Source of the DNA: Apteryx mantelli
Taxonomy: Eukaryota; Chordata; Aves; Apterygiformes; Apterygidae
NCBI RefSeq assembly: GCF_036417845.1
Contig: NC_089978.1
Span: forward strand, 161,011,962-161,075,961
Direction of reading: 5' to 3'
Length of the DNA: 64,000 nt
This document shows, piece after piece, positions 1-17,400 of this stretch. The stretch's first letter is position 1. Each line of letters begins with the position of its first letter. Made by a program: the position numbers and the translations under genes. The notes beneath the pieces are model-generated. The model saw only the letters and a list, made by a program, of their open reading frames with translations. It had not been told where the DNA came from and ran no database searches.

Positions 1-1
1 T

Positions 2-3523
<3,522 letters not shown>

Positions 3524-3882
3524 TAAGGCTGGTATGGGTGATGAGTACTTACTTGAATAATTCATTTTTCTTTGTCACTACCAGTAACACTGTAGGGGTA
3601 AAAGTTCTAGATTGGATTTACTTTCTCTGCTAAGGCCAATAGAAAATGTACACTAGTACACTAGCATCCAGAGCTGCTAGGTCTGCATTTGTCTCTCTTT
3701 CCTTTAGAAGCCCCTATTTTTCAGGGATTATTTATTTACATTATTTACGGTGTTCTCTTTCTCTAGAAAATAACCATATAAAATCTTGACCTTGGAGGAA
3801 GTTATTTTAAATTACAGAAGTGTTTATCAAAAAATCCTCCTAACTTTTAGATGTTTTCTTGCATCTCTAATATAACACTTGC

Positions 3883-3894
3883 GGGGGGGGGGGG
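3883..3894. repeat. poly(G) tract in WASHC4 3' UTR
   Basis: A run of twelve G is present in the sense (mRNA) strand of the WASHC4 3' UTR. It could be length-variable or could form stacked G structures in RNA. Confidence 0.85.
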
Positions 3895-6738
3895 AACCTC
3901 ACAACAGTGGTCTAAAATTTGAACTAGTGTGTCTCTTCAACCAGAAAAAAAACTAAAGCAAGATACTGTGCATATCTGTTGTCCAAAAAAAAATAATTTG
4001 GGCATGTGTTTATGCAGTCCTGTTGTATTTAATGCAGTCACAGATTATGCTGTAGGCATAACAGTGTATGTTGTGAATGTATGTTAAAGCTGTTACGCAA
4101 TATGGAAATCCTTACTAATGTTGTATTAACAAAACCTTTATTATTACTATATTATTTGGGCTGTGGGAAACTTAAAATCCTGTCAAGTATTTATTTCTCC
4201 CTGCTCTTCCCCCTCACCCTGTATCAGAGAAAGGGAAAACATGAAAAGTAATGTAATAAACTACTGTTCATTTCATACCGAAGGTCTGATACGCATCCAC
4301 AGAAGTAAGGAAATCCAGAGCCAAGACAGAACCACAATCAGCTCTTCCTTTTATGACCAGACACTGTGTGATGGGTGTCTGTAACTATTAAGTGATCTTA
4401 CACTTCATGACTCTGTTGTGCCTAACTGCAAATTTCAGCCTCAGATCTGTATTTCCTTGCCTTTGTAGGTCTGTTGTACCCTCTGTGTTGTTCATACAGT
4501 CTTACATGCCTGATTATTAACAATAATTGCACTGCAGATTTCAGAAGCTGCTGAACACTGTGAGAACTCTGTATAAATTTAACATCTTTTAATGCCTGCA
4601 AGTAGAAGTTTCTATACTGTGCAAGAGTTGCTCAGATTCCTGACTTGAGTAAATAGTTAGACTTAGCTTAAAAATAAGTACCAGTTTCATTAAAAGATAC
4701 AATTGTATTTTAATCTCCCAGAGTATAAAACAAGGTCTTACTAGCTAGAATAAACACTCACTCTAGTCAGCCTGAGAATTACTTTTTTTTTTTTTTAGCA
4801 CTTAACTGTACTTTTAGACTGTAATTGCCAGCTTCTTTCATCTCTTCTAATTACAAAAAAGATAACGTTTTAAGGTAAATGGTTCAAATTGCTCCACCCT
4901 TGAGTCACTGATTGTTAAGATAATTCCTGTCAGACCTTTGATATGCCCTTCTCTACCAGTCACTTTAGCCTTCAGAAAACTAGGAGAAATGTTTTCTTGC
5001 AACTGGAGAGACCAGGCTGATATGCAAGTCTTTTCGTTGGTTCTGAAAACATGACCCAGAAGCTTAATGGACCGTTTAAATCAGCTGGACTCATTAAAGC
5101 TTTTATTTTTGATTCCTTATGACTGCAGAGACTGCCCTAAAAATGCTGCATTACTTGATTTAATTTTTGCATTTTTATTGATATGTTTTTGTCATAACTT
5201 GTGTACGTTTTAATTTTTTGACCAAGTTGTGCCCGCACTGAACATTCTCAGTAGCATTGCTGAGAACAGCAGCGTTCTTGCTGCTGCTGCTAATTTCCAT
5301 ACTGTTGTAATTGCAATACACAGGTTTTCATATTCCTAACTCATCTTAAGTCACATGAATGGTAAGTTCTTGGCCAGGACAAGCCAAGCACTTCCTTTTC
5401 TTTCATGCCAACTGCAGAATGACCTGTAGATGTTAGTTGATTCCCTATGGATTGACTTGCTAGATAGCTGTGTACAGTCAAGGCATTGCCTGTGCTCTAT
5501 GAAAGCTGCACTTGTATTTTCCCTTCTCCCTTTTTTGGAAGGACACTCTCTCATATAGGTAATAATTTGCAGTTAACCTTGAACTGTGCATTTTCCTAAT
5601 GTGTGTACAGTGGTAACAAATCAATGTGGTTCTGGTGATGAAATTCTACAAGATGAAAGCTTATTTTTATAGAACCCTTTTTAGATCTGGGGGACCTGAA
5701 TGTATGCTATATGGCCAAATTAATGAACAAAATATATATACACACTCATAAATATGTACAGTGATAAAAGAACTATTCTTGCTAGTACCGGATTGTAGTT
5801 ATTGTATTTAAAAAATTTTTGTCATGTAGCAGCATATATATGCAGGAAGCTTTTGGTCATCTGAAATACAAGGAGGGTCCCAGTTTTAGATGTCCTGTGT
5901 GTCAATGAAAGTCACATTAAATCCTTGCTGTGGTGCTACTACTGGACCAATTTTCATTGCTTTTGCCTTCCTGCTCTGATTATAGGAACAAATTGGATCC
6001 TAACTGGTTGTCTGGAGAAGTGAGGATGGATTAAAAACAAAACAAAAAAACCCCAAACTAATCCAAACCTCCTGCTCACTCAAAATTCCTGCAGGTGATA
6101 AAAAGTGAGGATGATGAGTTTGCTGCAGGGACATAACCCAGTTCTCTAGCTTTCTTCATGGGCAAAATAGGCTGAAGGCCAGGCTCTCTCCCTGAGAAAG
6201 CCACTGTCCTCTCGTGCTTGTTCTTGTGACCAGGCTGTCATATGTAGAAGTGGCAACAGCAGCTCTTCTAAAATCTTGAGACCAGCTTTGGACTTGCTGC
6301 TGTGCCCCTCATGTCAGAAGCCACAGGGCTGCCTTGGCCTTCCTCCTAACAGCAGTGCATTTAGAGGAAGCAGAGCATGGCCGATGCCCTGAGTCATGCT
6401 CAGAACTTTTTTGTATGCCAGCCCCAAAGTCAAAAGGCACCTGCCATTGACGGGTCAGGAGCAGCAGCCCCAGCAGCACCCAACTGCTCTGTGCTTCACA
6501 GGGAAACAAACTGCTGGTGCTTCAAGGGTAGATTCCAGAGGTCCCACTGTAGTGTGTAATTAGAGGTAAATTTGAGTTTTCATCTGATGTCCATCAATGA
6601 CAACTGTTTTCAGCTTCTCAGGTACAAAGGACCAAATGTAACACTTATGTTTCCTAACTCCTTGTACAAAAGGGTATTTTGTTACCTCAGTCTCTTTGGT
6701 TCTGTGAGCAGAGTATGCTATGTACATAAAACTGTGTT

Positions 6739-6744
6739 AATAAA
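6739..6744 (+). terminator. candidate distal poly(A) signal of WASHC4
   Basis: Canonical AATAAA on the plus strand, followed by a T/G-rich stretch. It is the last plus-strand AATAAA before the APPL2 end. The assignment is an inference from position. Confidence 0.5.
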
Positions 6745-6811
6745 TGTAATTTTGAGAACCTCATTCTTAGTTGTCTTCAGTAACAGGAGTTCAGCAGTTT
6801 TTTTTTTTTAA

Positions 6812-8291
6812 TAGGACAGCTTCAATTTTTATTTATAAAGAAGTGTTTGTGCCAGTTGCTAACAGTTCTCTTCCACGCTTCTTACAAACATTAACTAGTT
6901 AAATGAACTTATTCCATGTTGAACACTTGCAAACTGAGATTTTTCAGAAAGATTTCATCTCTGTAGCATAGATCCTGCTTACAGAAAATCTAGTTTCCTA
7001 GTAAATGCTTGAGAAGAATTAAAATCCATTGAAGAATTTCAGCCACTTGTTCTAGTTACCTTTTCTTGATAAATACAAACCTTATACAGGTAGTCTCCCC
7101 GTCGTCCCCCCCCTCTCCCAAGTACTGTTTATTTTTGCTTGTTTTTGCAAAGTACAGTTTCTCAGGTTGTCAGGTTAAACTGGAAAAAAAAATCTAAACT
7201 TATTAGCCAATATACATAGTGCCTCATTTCAGGAATGTACTGTGAGACTAGTCAATGCACCATAGACTTATAATCTAGCATTTTATTGCTCAGCTTCTTA
7301 AAACTGAAGATTGCTGGTAGACTCTCAGATATTATGTCACCATAATGTTAAACACACAAACAACTCTATAAAAGTACTCATTTGTCCTACAACTGTTATC
7401 TCTGGCAACTTAACTTTTAAGAAACCTAACCATATAAAAACTGTACACAACTAACATGCTGTACTTGTTGACTACTTTTGATGTTTGCATATCAGTGGTA
7501 TTTAGAGTAATAAATCAAGAAGGTACATTATATCCATTGTTTAAATACAGAATGTGAGTGTGTTCCCCATGAAGGTAAGAGTAGGCACTTAGATTTGTTT
7601 TGTAAGCTTATTCCAGATGCAATATAAAAATAGATTATATTAATAGGAAAAATTTAGTGTTTAACAAATTGTTTTGTAAATAGGCTAGCACAAAAGATAA
7701 ATTTTGTTACACTTAGACTAGACTAAAAATAACTTCATCTGAAAATAAAGTAAATATAGTGCATTTTTTTAACCTTCATTCAGATGCACATAATCATGCA
7801 AGCTATGAAAATTGATGACTATGGTAGGAAATTGGAGGCTTGATTATTATCATTTTTAAAGGAGCTGACAGCTCACAACTTGCACTGATTTCAGTGGAAG
7901 TGTAGGCTGCTTATCAGTTAAATCTGAAGAAATGACATTAACCCTTTGTGGCTGACAGCTGCACTTTCCTAACTACCAGCAGCAAGGGGCTAATGCTGAA
8001 ACATTCCCTAAGATTGTCAGCTTCCCAGACACATCTATACAGTACACATTCACATATGCAAAAAGCCTTGAAGGCCAAGTTCTGCTTTTGCTTCATTGTA
8101 AATCCAGAGAAACTCCACTGCAAAGATGCCCTGTTCTCTCTAGCAGGGTGACAGAAGCTGGCCTACTGTGTGCCCAGGTGACTAAAAACTAGAGATTCTT
8201 GCAGCAAGACTCCCTGCTTCTCCTGCTCCCACAGAGGCTGTAGGAAATGACAAGTTTTTGTTTTTTTGTTGTTTTTGTTTTTTTTTGTTGT
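6812..8291 (-). other. APPL2: APPL2 3' untranslated region (end estimated)
   Basis: The region lies downstream of the APPL2 stop. It begins with a T/G simple tract (about 8258-8291, A/C-rich in the mRNA). It holds three AATAAA hexamers on the minus strand. No coding feature is seen. Confidence 0.55.
6828..6833 (-). terminator. candidate distal poly(A) signal of APPL2
   Basis: TTTATT on the plus strand reads AATAAA on the minus strand. It is followed (lower coordinates) by a T-rich tract on the plus strand. Other minus-strand AATAAA hexamers closer to the stop are at 7138-7143 and 7282-7287, so the APPL2 3' UTR could be shorter. Confidence 0.45.
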
Positions 8292-8420
8292 TTATGCTTC
8301 TGACTCTTCCCCTTCTTCATGTATGGTGCCATCCTCTTCTGACTGATCATTCAAAAGCATGAACTTGCCATCATTTGTTAATGCCACAGACTTCATTAAC
8401 TGAGCTAATGCTTCTGGGTC
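8292..8420 (-). CDS. APPL2: APPL2 terminal coding exon 21 (residues 617-658 and stop)
   Basis: 129 nt, encoding DPEALAQLMKSVALTNDGKF, the end of the PTB fold, then an acidic tail ending EEGEESEA and TAA. Confidence 0.96.
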   Translation of the reverse strand, partial: DPEALAQLMKSVALTNDGKFMLLNDQSEEDGTIHEEGEESEA

Positions 8421-11400
8421 CTAAAGGAAAACAAAAAAAAATTCAGCTGGCTGCAGCAATCTTTTAGAGGAGCACATCATTTTTCCAGTACTTGTTAAGA
8501 TTTTGTAACTTGGTTTTCTATTACAACATTTAGCCTAAAGGTTTTAATGTAAGCAAATCTGGCCTCAAGTTTCGAAACACAGGTAATCGATTTCAGTTCA
8601 GTAGAACTCCCTGGGTATGTAAAAATGGGTCATTTGTTTTGAGCCTTTATGCTGCTGCTCTTGCCTGCAATTGCTATAATCGCTGAAAATCAGAGAGAAA
8701 ATCTTAAATAACCATCCAACCAAATTCTCAGTTACTATACTTCTTGTACTAATTGTGACCAAAAAGGTCTTTTCCCCAACTTGTTCTGAAATCCCAGCAG
8801 TAAGAATATACAGGAAATGTTATGTATTAGTGTCAAATCTTTACATGGGTAAATTTATATAATAGGCTAGGTAACTTTGCCATCCATTTTATGTGAAAAA
8901 ACTTTGTGAGTTTTCCTCCCCAAGGGAGAAAGGAATATGAGTTTCTAAAAATGAAACCATAATAGGTACAATTTACACTTCAGCCAAAGGATTTACTTTA
9001 ACCTTGCTCACAACTTCCATCCACATATGAAAATAGATTTGTATAGTTCTGAATTTGGTTTAGGGGGGGCAAGTTTTATCTATCTATCTCAAATCAAGCT
9101 ATGGCAAAGTCAAATTGAATTTATTTCTATATACCCAGGGACTCTGTTAAATGATGTCTGCAAAACTTTAGAAGCAGCAGGTGTTTCCCCCTGCTCCCCA
9201 AATGTCCAGCAGAGGTAGCTGGAAAGTGCAGCCATAAGCAGAAGAGTATGCATCAGAACACAGATACACAGAATTAAATTAAAACACTTTTACCTTCTGT
9301 GCCTCAATGATTTCTTTTCCCAAGCTGATGGCATAGCAAATCTAAAGAAGAAATGTATTTCAGTCTTAAGTTTTTGGGTTTATTGCTTAGTCTTGTCTAA
9401 AACATAGAAGCATCAATGCAAACCCAGTCTTAAATAAAGGTCTAAAAACAGAGGACATGAATTCACTAGAACAATTATATAAAAATAAAACTGTCCTGGG
9501 TGCTGTTTCAAAGTTCACTTAAGGCCAGTTATTTAACTTTCTGTTCAGTTGTTTGTTTTGTTGCTGGGTGTGAAACTTCCTTCACCAAACTTAAGTGCAC
9601 TGGAGAACACCCTGAAGTTTGGGACTAAATTTTTTTTTAAGACAGAAAAATTCCCCAGCACATTCCTCCTTTATTTATCCTATTCTCATATCATTATCAT
9701 ATGCAGCAAGCACACAGCTCTATCCAGTGGTGTTAACACAGTATGGCTATCTTTTCTATGAGAGCTTTATAGGTGTACTTGTCTCAGCATAGCTGACAAA
9801 TTCATTTTTGTTAGTGTTGGTGCTAGACACACTTTCTTGTATCCCCTGCTGTTTGTATTAGCAATCACATTGTTTCTGTCTTGTTACATGTGCTGCTGCA
9901 TTAGCTATAAATTAGTTTTTTTTTTAGACTAAAGCCATCAAAGGCTTGCATGTTAAGGCATGTTACCCTAGCAAGAAATATAGCTGCTCTTGCTTCTATA
10001 ATAGTTCCCTGATGTGTAAGCCAAGAAGCCTAAGACCTGTTTTTCTAAATAAAGTATATCATTAAATGTTATGCAAACCTTTTCCCCTTCTGTGTTGCTC
10101 TCAAAAATATATGCACTCATGGATTCTTCTCCCAGAGTCTCACTGAGATGGACCACAAAACCAATCAGTCTCTTGTTATCCTGATGAGCAGCAAACTGTG
10201 TCACGCTTGCAAGTTCAAACTGGAAAAGTATAATCAACAATTTTTTTAACTGGCATATACTTGAGAGCTCAGGTTCACGTGACTGAGCATTCACTGCTGT
10301 GGCAGAAAACCAGCATCAAAACAAAGGAAGGTTACTTACACTTGTTCGCGTAACTTGGGTTTGAGGATCTATTAACCTGCAATTTTGTTAAAAAAAAAGA
10401 AAAAAATGGTTTTAGAAGAGTGACTCTTAGTGGTAACTTCAAGGTGCTTTTCAATACAAAGGCAATCACTATCACCATTTTACAGATGAGGAAACAGATG
10501 CACACTGAGTTGAGTGCTTATCTGTGATTAGTCAGTGGCAAAGGTCATCTTCAGACCCTGCCTCCCAGCTGCCTGACCTGTGGGTCATAGCATCCCTCTG
10601 ACTCGGTGACTGGTTAAGCATCCTGAGTGCATGAACTAGCCATGCATATGTATTTAGTTGCATTGAAACATGTTAGTGTATGTGAAGTAAGAGAATCTTC
10701 TTGGACCCCAATCTTTCAATGCATTTTTTTGTATCTTTGAGTGCCTTATAGCCCTACTGCATCCTCTGTATTTTGGCAGGATGTTCATACAGCTTTGTCA
10801 AGAGGATGATTTCTAGACACTGCAGAATAAAAAGAGAGACATTTTACTAAGTAAAATAAATCTCAGGATCTTGACACCCCAAGGGTGTATTTCTTGGAAA
10901 AACAAAACCAAAAATACTCTGCTAATCATAAGTTGTACAAAGAGAAAAGAAAGCTGAGAAATGATAAGTGATGAAGTTTTTATAGTACCTCAAGTTCTTG
11001 CTGGTGACCATAAGATGGGATTCAGTCATACGGAATATGTTATGAATGGCTCGAGCAGCTAACACTTGTCTCATAGCTTCATAAATCACCTCACTTGTGT
11101 CATCTGACTGAACAGCCATTGATCCTAAAAACCGAACTACAAACATCTGCTGCAAGAGTGAATCTGAAAGATAAAAGGCATAACTTCCCTCACTGTGCTG
11201 CTTCATAACTTCAGCTACTGGAAAACTGAACCTATCCACAGATATATTTTTTTTCCTTGGAAACTCAACAGTAGACCAGTGGGTGGTGACTTCCTTTTCA
11301 CACTAGCCAGGCATTGCTCTGACCCAGTTTTAAAGAGTACTTGAACAGGCAGCAAGTGGAACAAAATCACAGCTGCCTGGAAGCTTTAAAAAATGTAACT

Positions 11401-14400
11401 AACTGGTCCCTTATGAATTTTTTGATTAGTTGATATAATTCGCTTGATATCTTGTTAAAAGCTGGAGGAACTGTGACAAAACTGTGATAAATTAATAATT
11501 TTGCATAAGGCTTGGCTGCCATCAAACCAGTTCTTATCTTTAGACTTTGTATATTCCTCAGTTTGTTCTATGTCCTTCTGACCTTCCGTGCAGATGGTTC
11601 TAATGAGTTTTTCATTAAACTCTTCCTTGCTCCTTGACTATCTCTTACCAGTCTCTTATTTACAACTGAGTAGCTGTTATGTGACAAAGCTATCATTAGA
11701 TCAGGCTCCCTTTATGTTTAGTGGTGAGCAAGGTAAGGCACTATGGGTCTTGCAGAATGTGACTGCTCCAGGAACGCAGCAGCTATGTCTGTGTTGCACA
11801 GGACAGTACCACAAGGGAGACTGTTAAGCATCAGCTTCAGCTGAACTAGTGACTATAATGCAGAGCCACTTGTGCAGTCTGAGAAGCAGGGCAGTCACCT
11901 AAGAACTGTGCTCAGTTTTACGTGCTGTAGTGGGGCAACGTGCTGCTGCTTACAATGTAGCTGTGCCTCGCTGCTGTTGGGCAGCAGGCAACCATCGTGC
12001 CTTGCGATGGAACAGTGCCTGTCAGTGAGACTATCCGAATCGGTAGATCAGCTTGAGCCACACCATGTGTCTAACATCTACTGTTTCTTTTTTGTTTTTG
12101 AGTAGTCTCCCTGTAGGGGCTGTTGGTTCCAGATAGCGGTTACAATTGGTGTTGAGGAGGAGGAGTACAGCCAGGGCCTGAGCCCTGCCTGTGCTGGCAG
12201 AGGAAGGTCAGACCTGCTACATTTCAGTGTTGTATCAGTGGGAGGAGGAAAAGACGGGGAGCAGCAAGGAACTTTCTTTTGCTGAAAGAGACACATTTCT
12301 ACTGCTAGCTATACCCTGGGCCTCTGTGACATTTAGCTTGTGGATGGAGGTAAAAAATGGCTATTGAGCAGCCTCAAACTTAAGCACAGTTATAATATAG
12401 TCCCATCAAACCCTTTCTAAAGTAGTCAATAGCTACTCTTTAAAGACAAAACAAACAAACCAAATAAATCTTTTTTTCTTTTTAACTTTTGAAGTAAAGC
12501 TAATCTGGAATGCAGCCTGGACTGTCAAGAAAGAGATGTGTTTTGTCACAGGTACAGATGTTTAAAAGGCAGGCTTGTGAAGAGTAACTACCTTTGGCTG
12601 TATTATGGGGCTGTTACTGATGCTCTGTGATGTCAGGTGCTTTCATTAAGAGACAGAGAATAGGCTGACAGCTAAATTAAACACAAGATAATGACTAATT
12701 TTAACTAGAAAAATGAAGCACTTACTTACCTTCCTCCTCATCTTTACTGCTGTCTTCAGATTCCCCAAATGGGTTTGCACGCCTATGAAATAAGAATAAA
12801 AACTCTAATTACAGATTGTTGTCACAAATACTATAAAATACGTAATAGTCTCCTCTGAAATCACTCTGTTAAAAGTGATCACTATCTCTGACCATACCTG
12901 CCACCTCTGTTCTGGTCCAGGAATTCTGTGGCAGGCAGTACAATATCAAATTGAATTGGTGTTCCAGGAGCAATGAGTTGTGTTGAGTCTTGAATGCCAG
13001 CTGTCTCATTGGGAACTATTTTATCATTTGCCGTATTCTTTACATTCTGGCTAAAATGAGAGTGGAAAAATATTTCAAACAGTGATACCATATCTTTGCT
13101 TTGGAAGGAAGACAAGATTATTCAAAAATTGAAAGCGGGAATGAAGCAGTATTCATAACCATAAAGAGTATTTTCCTATTAATCTGTTATTGAGCACTCT
13201 GATAAAATTTCTGTTTCATTTGTGGTACCTAAAATCATTTAGAAGAAAAGTAAATGTTAGTATATTAAACCATAATTCAGATCAATTCTAAATGACTGTA
13301 GATTGACCTTCAGTAATAGGCGGCTGTTTGCTCCCTGCCCTCTAGTGGCCATACAACAGTGTATCTAAAGATACAAATAGCAATCATGACATCTTTTGAG
13401 ATCCTTCCTGGCCACAGGCATCTTACAATGGGATAGTTAAGAAAAAATGTTACATACTCAGGCAGATTTCTTCCTGCACCTTTTCTCAAAGAATGAAATT
13501 TTAAGTTTCCCAGAGCTACACAAGTCACAACGATATGCATTACTACATATGGTACACTTGTTTCACTAGTAGCATCTTTTATATGTAGAAAGCTTTCTGC
13601 TTGCATACAGATGTAAAAGTGACTCAGAGATAACCTGTCAATGAAGTAGTTATTTCCTTTGCCCAGTCAAATAGCCAGAGGTACTTTTCTTTTTATAAAA
13701 CTCCAAACAAAGTAAAACAGCTGTACCATGAATAAAATGAGAAAGGAAGTAATTTGACTGGCATTCTCCATGCCTGTAGGGGATCTTTGGAATCTATAAG
13801 CAATCATAATAAAGGGAACAGTAAATCATAATAAATGCACAGGCTTGAGAGGCACAAGGTAAGAGAAAGGTTTGAATGTCTAGAAGTAAGTAAGTAAGAA
13901 TTTACAATTTTCTGACAAATCTTGCAGAAAAGTTTCTTCATGTTGAAGTCAATGTGACAAAGACTTGACCCATTTAACTTAGCACACGGCTGCTCAAAGC
14001 AGGAATTCAGTCTGACGCTGGGCTTGAAAGCCAGCTCTGATCATGGAGTCTGAAGAGTTCTCACTGGGCAGGATGCTGGGATCATTAATGAAGTAGACAG
14101 AGAAACCATACCTAAAATATGTATTTTGAATATAAGCATATTCTAGAGCATTATTAACAATTTCTGAAGAAGGAGGGGAGCTTTTAATGATTGATCTGAA
14201 TGAGCACAGAAGAACAACAATTATTATTCTGATGGCCATGTAAGGTGTAGTCCTGTGAACATTGACAGGAATTGGTTGAGATGATATTTAAAAATACACT
14301 TGCTTTAATGTATACTGGGGGCTGTGTTGCACTATATACATTACTGCACAATGTTTACAAATAAAGCACTACCCTTGTTTCAGAACAAACAGCAAAAACC

Positions 14401-17400
14401 CAATGGCAACTATAAGGAGTTTTAAAGCTGTGATCTGGAGCAATGAGCATTACCCTCAACACTTAACATCTCTTATGGCTTTCACTAGGAAACATTAGTA
14501 GCGGAATCTGCTGGCACAGCCAGGCTCGCAAAGCCAGGGCCTAAACAGGACTTTTGGGTGACTATTGCCCTGTAAGAGGGGTATGACTGAGCGCACAACA
14601 GTCTCTAGTCCATGCAAGCATGTTACCTGGGATGGTGAACTTCGTGTTTTTTCCCAAAGCTGGTAATGGGAGTCACTGCTTGTAGGGCTGTCTGATTTAA
14701 CTTGATAGCAGCTGCCTATGAAAACAAAAAGGAACTGCTCTTTTACGCATGTACTTTGGGTGTATTGTCATGCAAAGAGCAACAACGAAGCAAGTTGGAA
14801 GGAACAGACTAAAAGATGAAACAAGCTCCCACCTCTGGATTGTCAGTGAGATATATCTGTCTGGAGATGTTGTTGATGGCACATATCCACTAGAAAGGAA
14901 AAATGAAATTGAACTCTTCAAACTCATTTGTGTACAAGAATGACAACATTAAGAAAATATTTTTACCTCCTCATATTCCTTCTTGCTTTCCGCTTGAAGA
15001 GTTATACCCCTAAAACGTAAACACAGTGTGTCAATGCTAGCAGCAGACAACAGGACTACTTGATTCCAGGTCTTATAATAAGGTCACCACACTTTTTCTC
15101 TATTAACTATCAAAGGAACAAAAGTCATGAACAGGCTGCAGCTAAATGATACCACATTTGCTGTTTAGGCAGTTGTAGGGGGAGGCAGATGGGAATGAAC
15201 ATGCCTATAATTTGGAAATACCCTGTTGCAAACCCAGAAAAGCTTACTATTATAGCAAGCATGTTTTATGTGAAACACCATCTGAAAGAGTAGGTGTGAC
15301 TGGCTGTCCTCAAATAAAACCTGTCTCATACGGTTTGCCTGTAGGAGTGGTGATCTGAAAGCAGTATCTTCTATCTTCACAGTCTACAGCCATAACAGAG
15401 CAGTTGTCCAGATCCTGAATCAATCCTCCAGCTACTGCTCCCCGCGGCTGACACATCAAGTTGCCACCTTGAGTGAAGAAATACAGCCTCTCCCACGTTG
15501 TAGTCACCAGACCTGTTTTACTGAAGAGAATACACAGTGCTAAAGACTCAACAGTATTTTAGATATGACTCCAAAAGACCTTACCTAACTGTGAACATAT
15601 TCTGATGCTAAGCTAAACTTTATTTTCAACCCTGGATTTTTTTAAAAAATGATGAAACTTAGTTTAGAATTAAAAGATCCACCTGTTCCTAGCAGAGACT
15701 AATCCTTAATGAAAGGTGAAGAATTAAGCTAGTTCCAAGCACCCCAAGTTAAAAAAAAAAATATCAGCACTATCTCCGAGGAAGGGAATAAAAGGATTTT
15801 TATTATTAACTGGTATATTATTTAGCTTGATTAAAAAAATGTATTTTCAAGCTGATGAGCAGCGAGAAAAAATTTAGCACAAATGGTCATCATTAAAAAA
15901 AGTAAATTCTGCAATAGTATCTCATATTCCATCTTCTCCCTAGCTCTGGAGTCCTTTATATTATACTGTAATTCAGCTCTTAGCATGCTGCTAGAAATGA
16001 GTAAGTGCCCAATGCTCACCCCCCCAAAAATATATATATTTATTAGCCTAATTGGTTTAAGCTTTTAACCTGTATTTTCAAATAGATGACAGAGACTCTT
16101 AGGAGCTGAAGGGCAGAACTACTACAGCAATTCAGCGATTTTAGGTACTGACCTAAAACCTCATTACATGAAGAGTCTTTAAGACCTAAATAAATGTAGC
16201 AACTAGTCAGCAATCAAACAAACTAGCAGGTAGCAATAGTTGTCTTACTTTCTTAGATTAAGGTAGCCAGCCTTCTGGATGAGATTTCTATTGATAGCAG
16301 GTGAAGTTACATCAGAATCTGGGGTGTAAACAGATTCATTAACTGAAATTAAGTCTTGCTGTGATACCCTCATTGCTTCAGCTTCAGCATCCAACTCTCC
16401 CTGTATGCTGATGGGATGGAGAAAAAACAAAAAAACCCCAGTCATTGTTAGTCAGTGTATACCAGGATATAGCTAACATCTGTAACCCTACAATAACAAA
16501 AATACCAGTTGAGATTTTATATGACTCCAATTAAATTTATAAAGCTTCTGAGTAAAATCTCCTACTGGTTTGGAGTAAAGATAAACTTTATTTTTAAAAT
16601 AGACTTTCCAGGAAAGCTAATGTAAGATTACATGTCCAAGGATTTCTCTAAGCACTGGATAAATCAGTGCAGTTTGGAAAGACTGGAAGAAAGAGGCATG
16701 CAATAGGGAGCCACTCCCAGAAAATGTCATTTGAGGCTAAAGAGACAAGATGCACATGCTCTGCAGATATGGCTTAAGGAAAACACAGCTATCTTTGGCA
16801 GGCTGGCAGCAAAAGCATAGCCAAGATTTCCCCTTGCTCTTTGTTTTTAAATCCTGGCTTGAAGATGTTACTTTCAGGATGTTTTAGACAGTAGCTATGC
16901 TTTTTTTCTTACAATTTGTACTGTTTGTACTAAAGTTAGTTATCTTCTTTCTCCAAGCGCTATAAAGAGATAATGATCAGAAGTATCAGAGTATGCTGTA
17001 AGCCTGAAACGGGTGGTGATATGAGGAATGTTTAAATGTTGAGAGTGAAGAGGCAAGTTCTAATTTTTGACACACAACTTCTAAGAGCAATGCCTATATG
17101 AGTTTACGGTGCTGAACATAAATAGAAGTTGCTCTAGTACACTGGCACCGTTCAAAGTCAGCTTTACTGTAATATCTCCTGGCTTTTGCAGAACTTTGTC
17201 TTATTCCTGCAGCTGCATAACTCTTGTCATGGAATTCTTGTCATGAGACCAGTGATTAACTGATTACAGATTTCCAGCAGTAAGTTTTCCACTGATTTCA
17301 GCACAAGAAAATATTTTAGCACAATCTATAGTTCAAATCTTGGTTTAGCTTTAATTTTTGTTTATAGTTTTACACATTGGTGTGATTCAGGAAGCATCCT

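Larger units (their letters stand above)
3524..6765 (+). other. WASHC4: WASHC4 3' untranslated region (end estimated)
   Basis: No coding features were found after the TGA. Canonical AATAAA hexamers occur at 4255-4260, 4749-4754 and 6739-6744. The last is followed by T/G-rich sequence and lies just before the convergent APPL2 end, so I take it as the distal signal. The shorter forms are also possible. The region contains a run of twelve G at 3883-3894. Open frames in it (for example 4163-4384, 6377-6559, 6572-6811) have no coding character. Confidence 0.6.
8421..16248 (-). other. APPL2 introns 10-20 (exons interspersed)
   Basis: These short to medium introns show only a MIR-like relic (about 10437-10620). 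The longest is intron 16 (11164-12729), where I see nothing recognisable. Scattered short open frames match no family. Confidence 0.6.
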
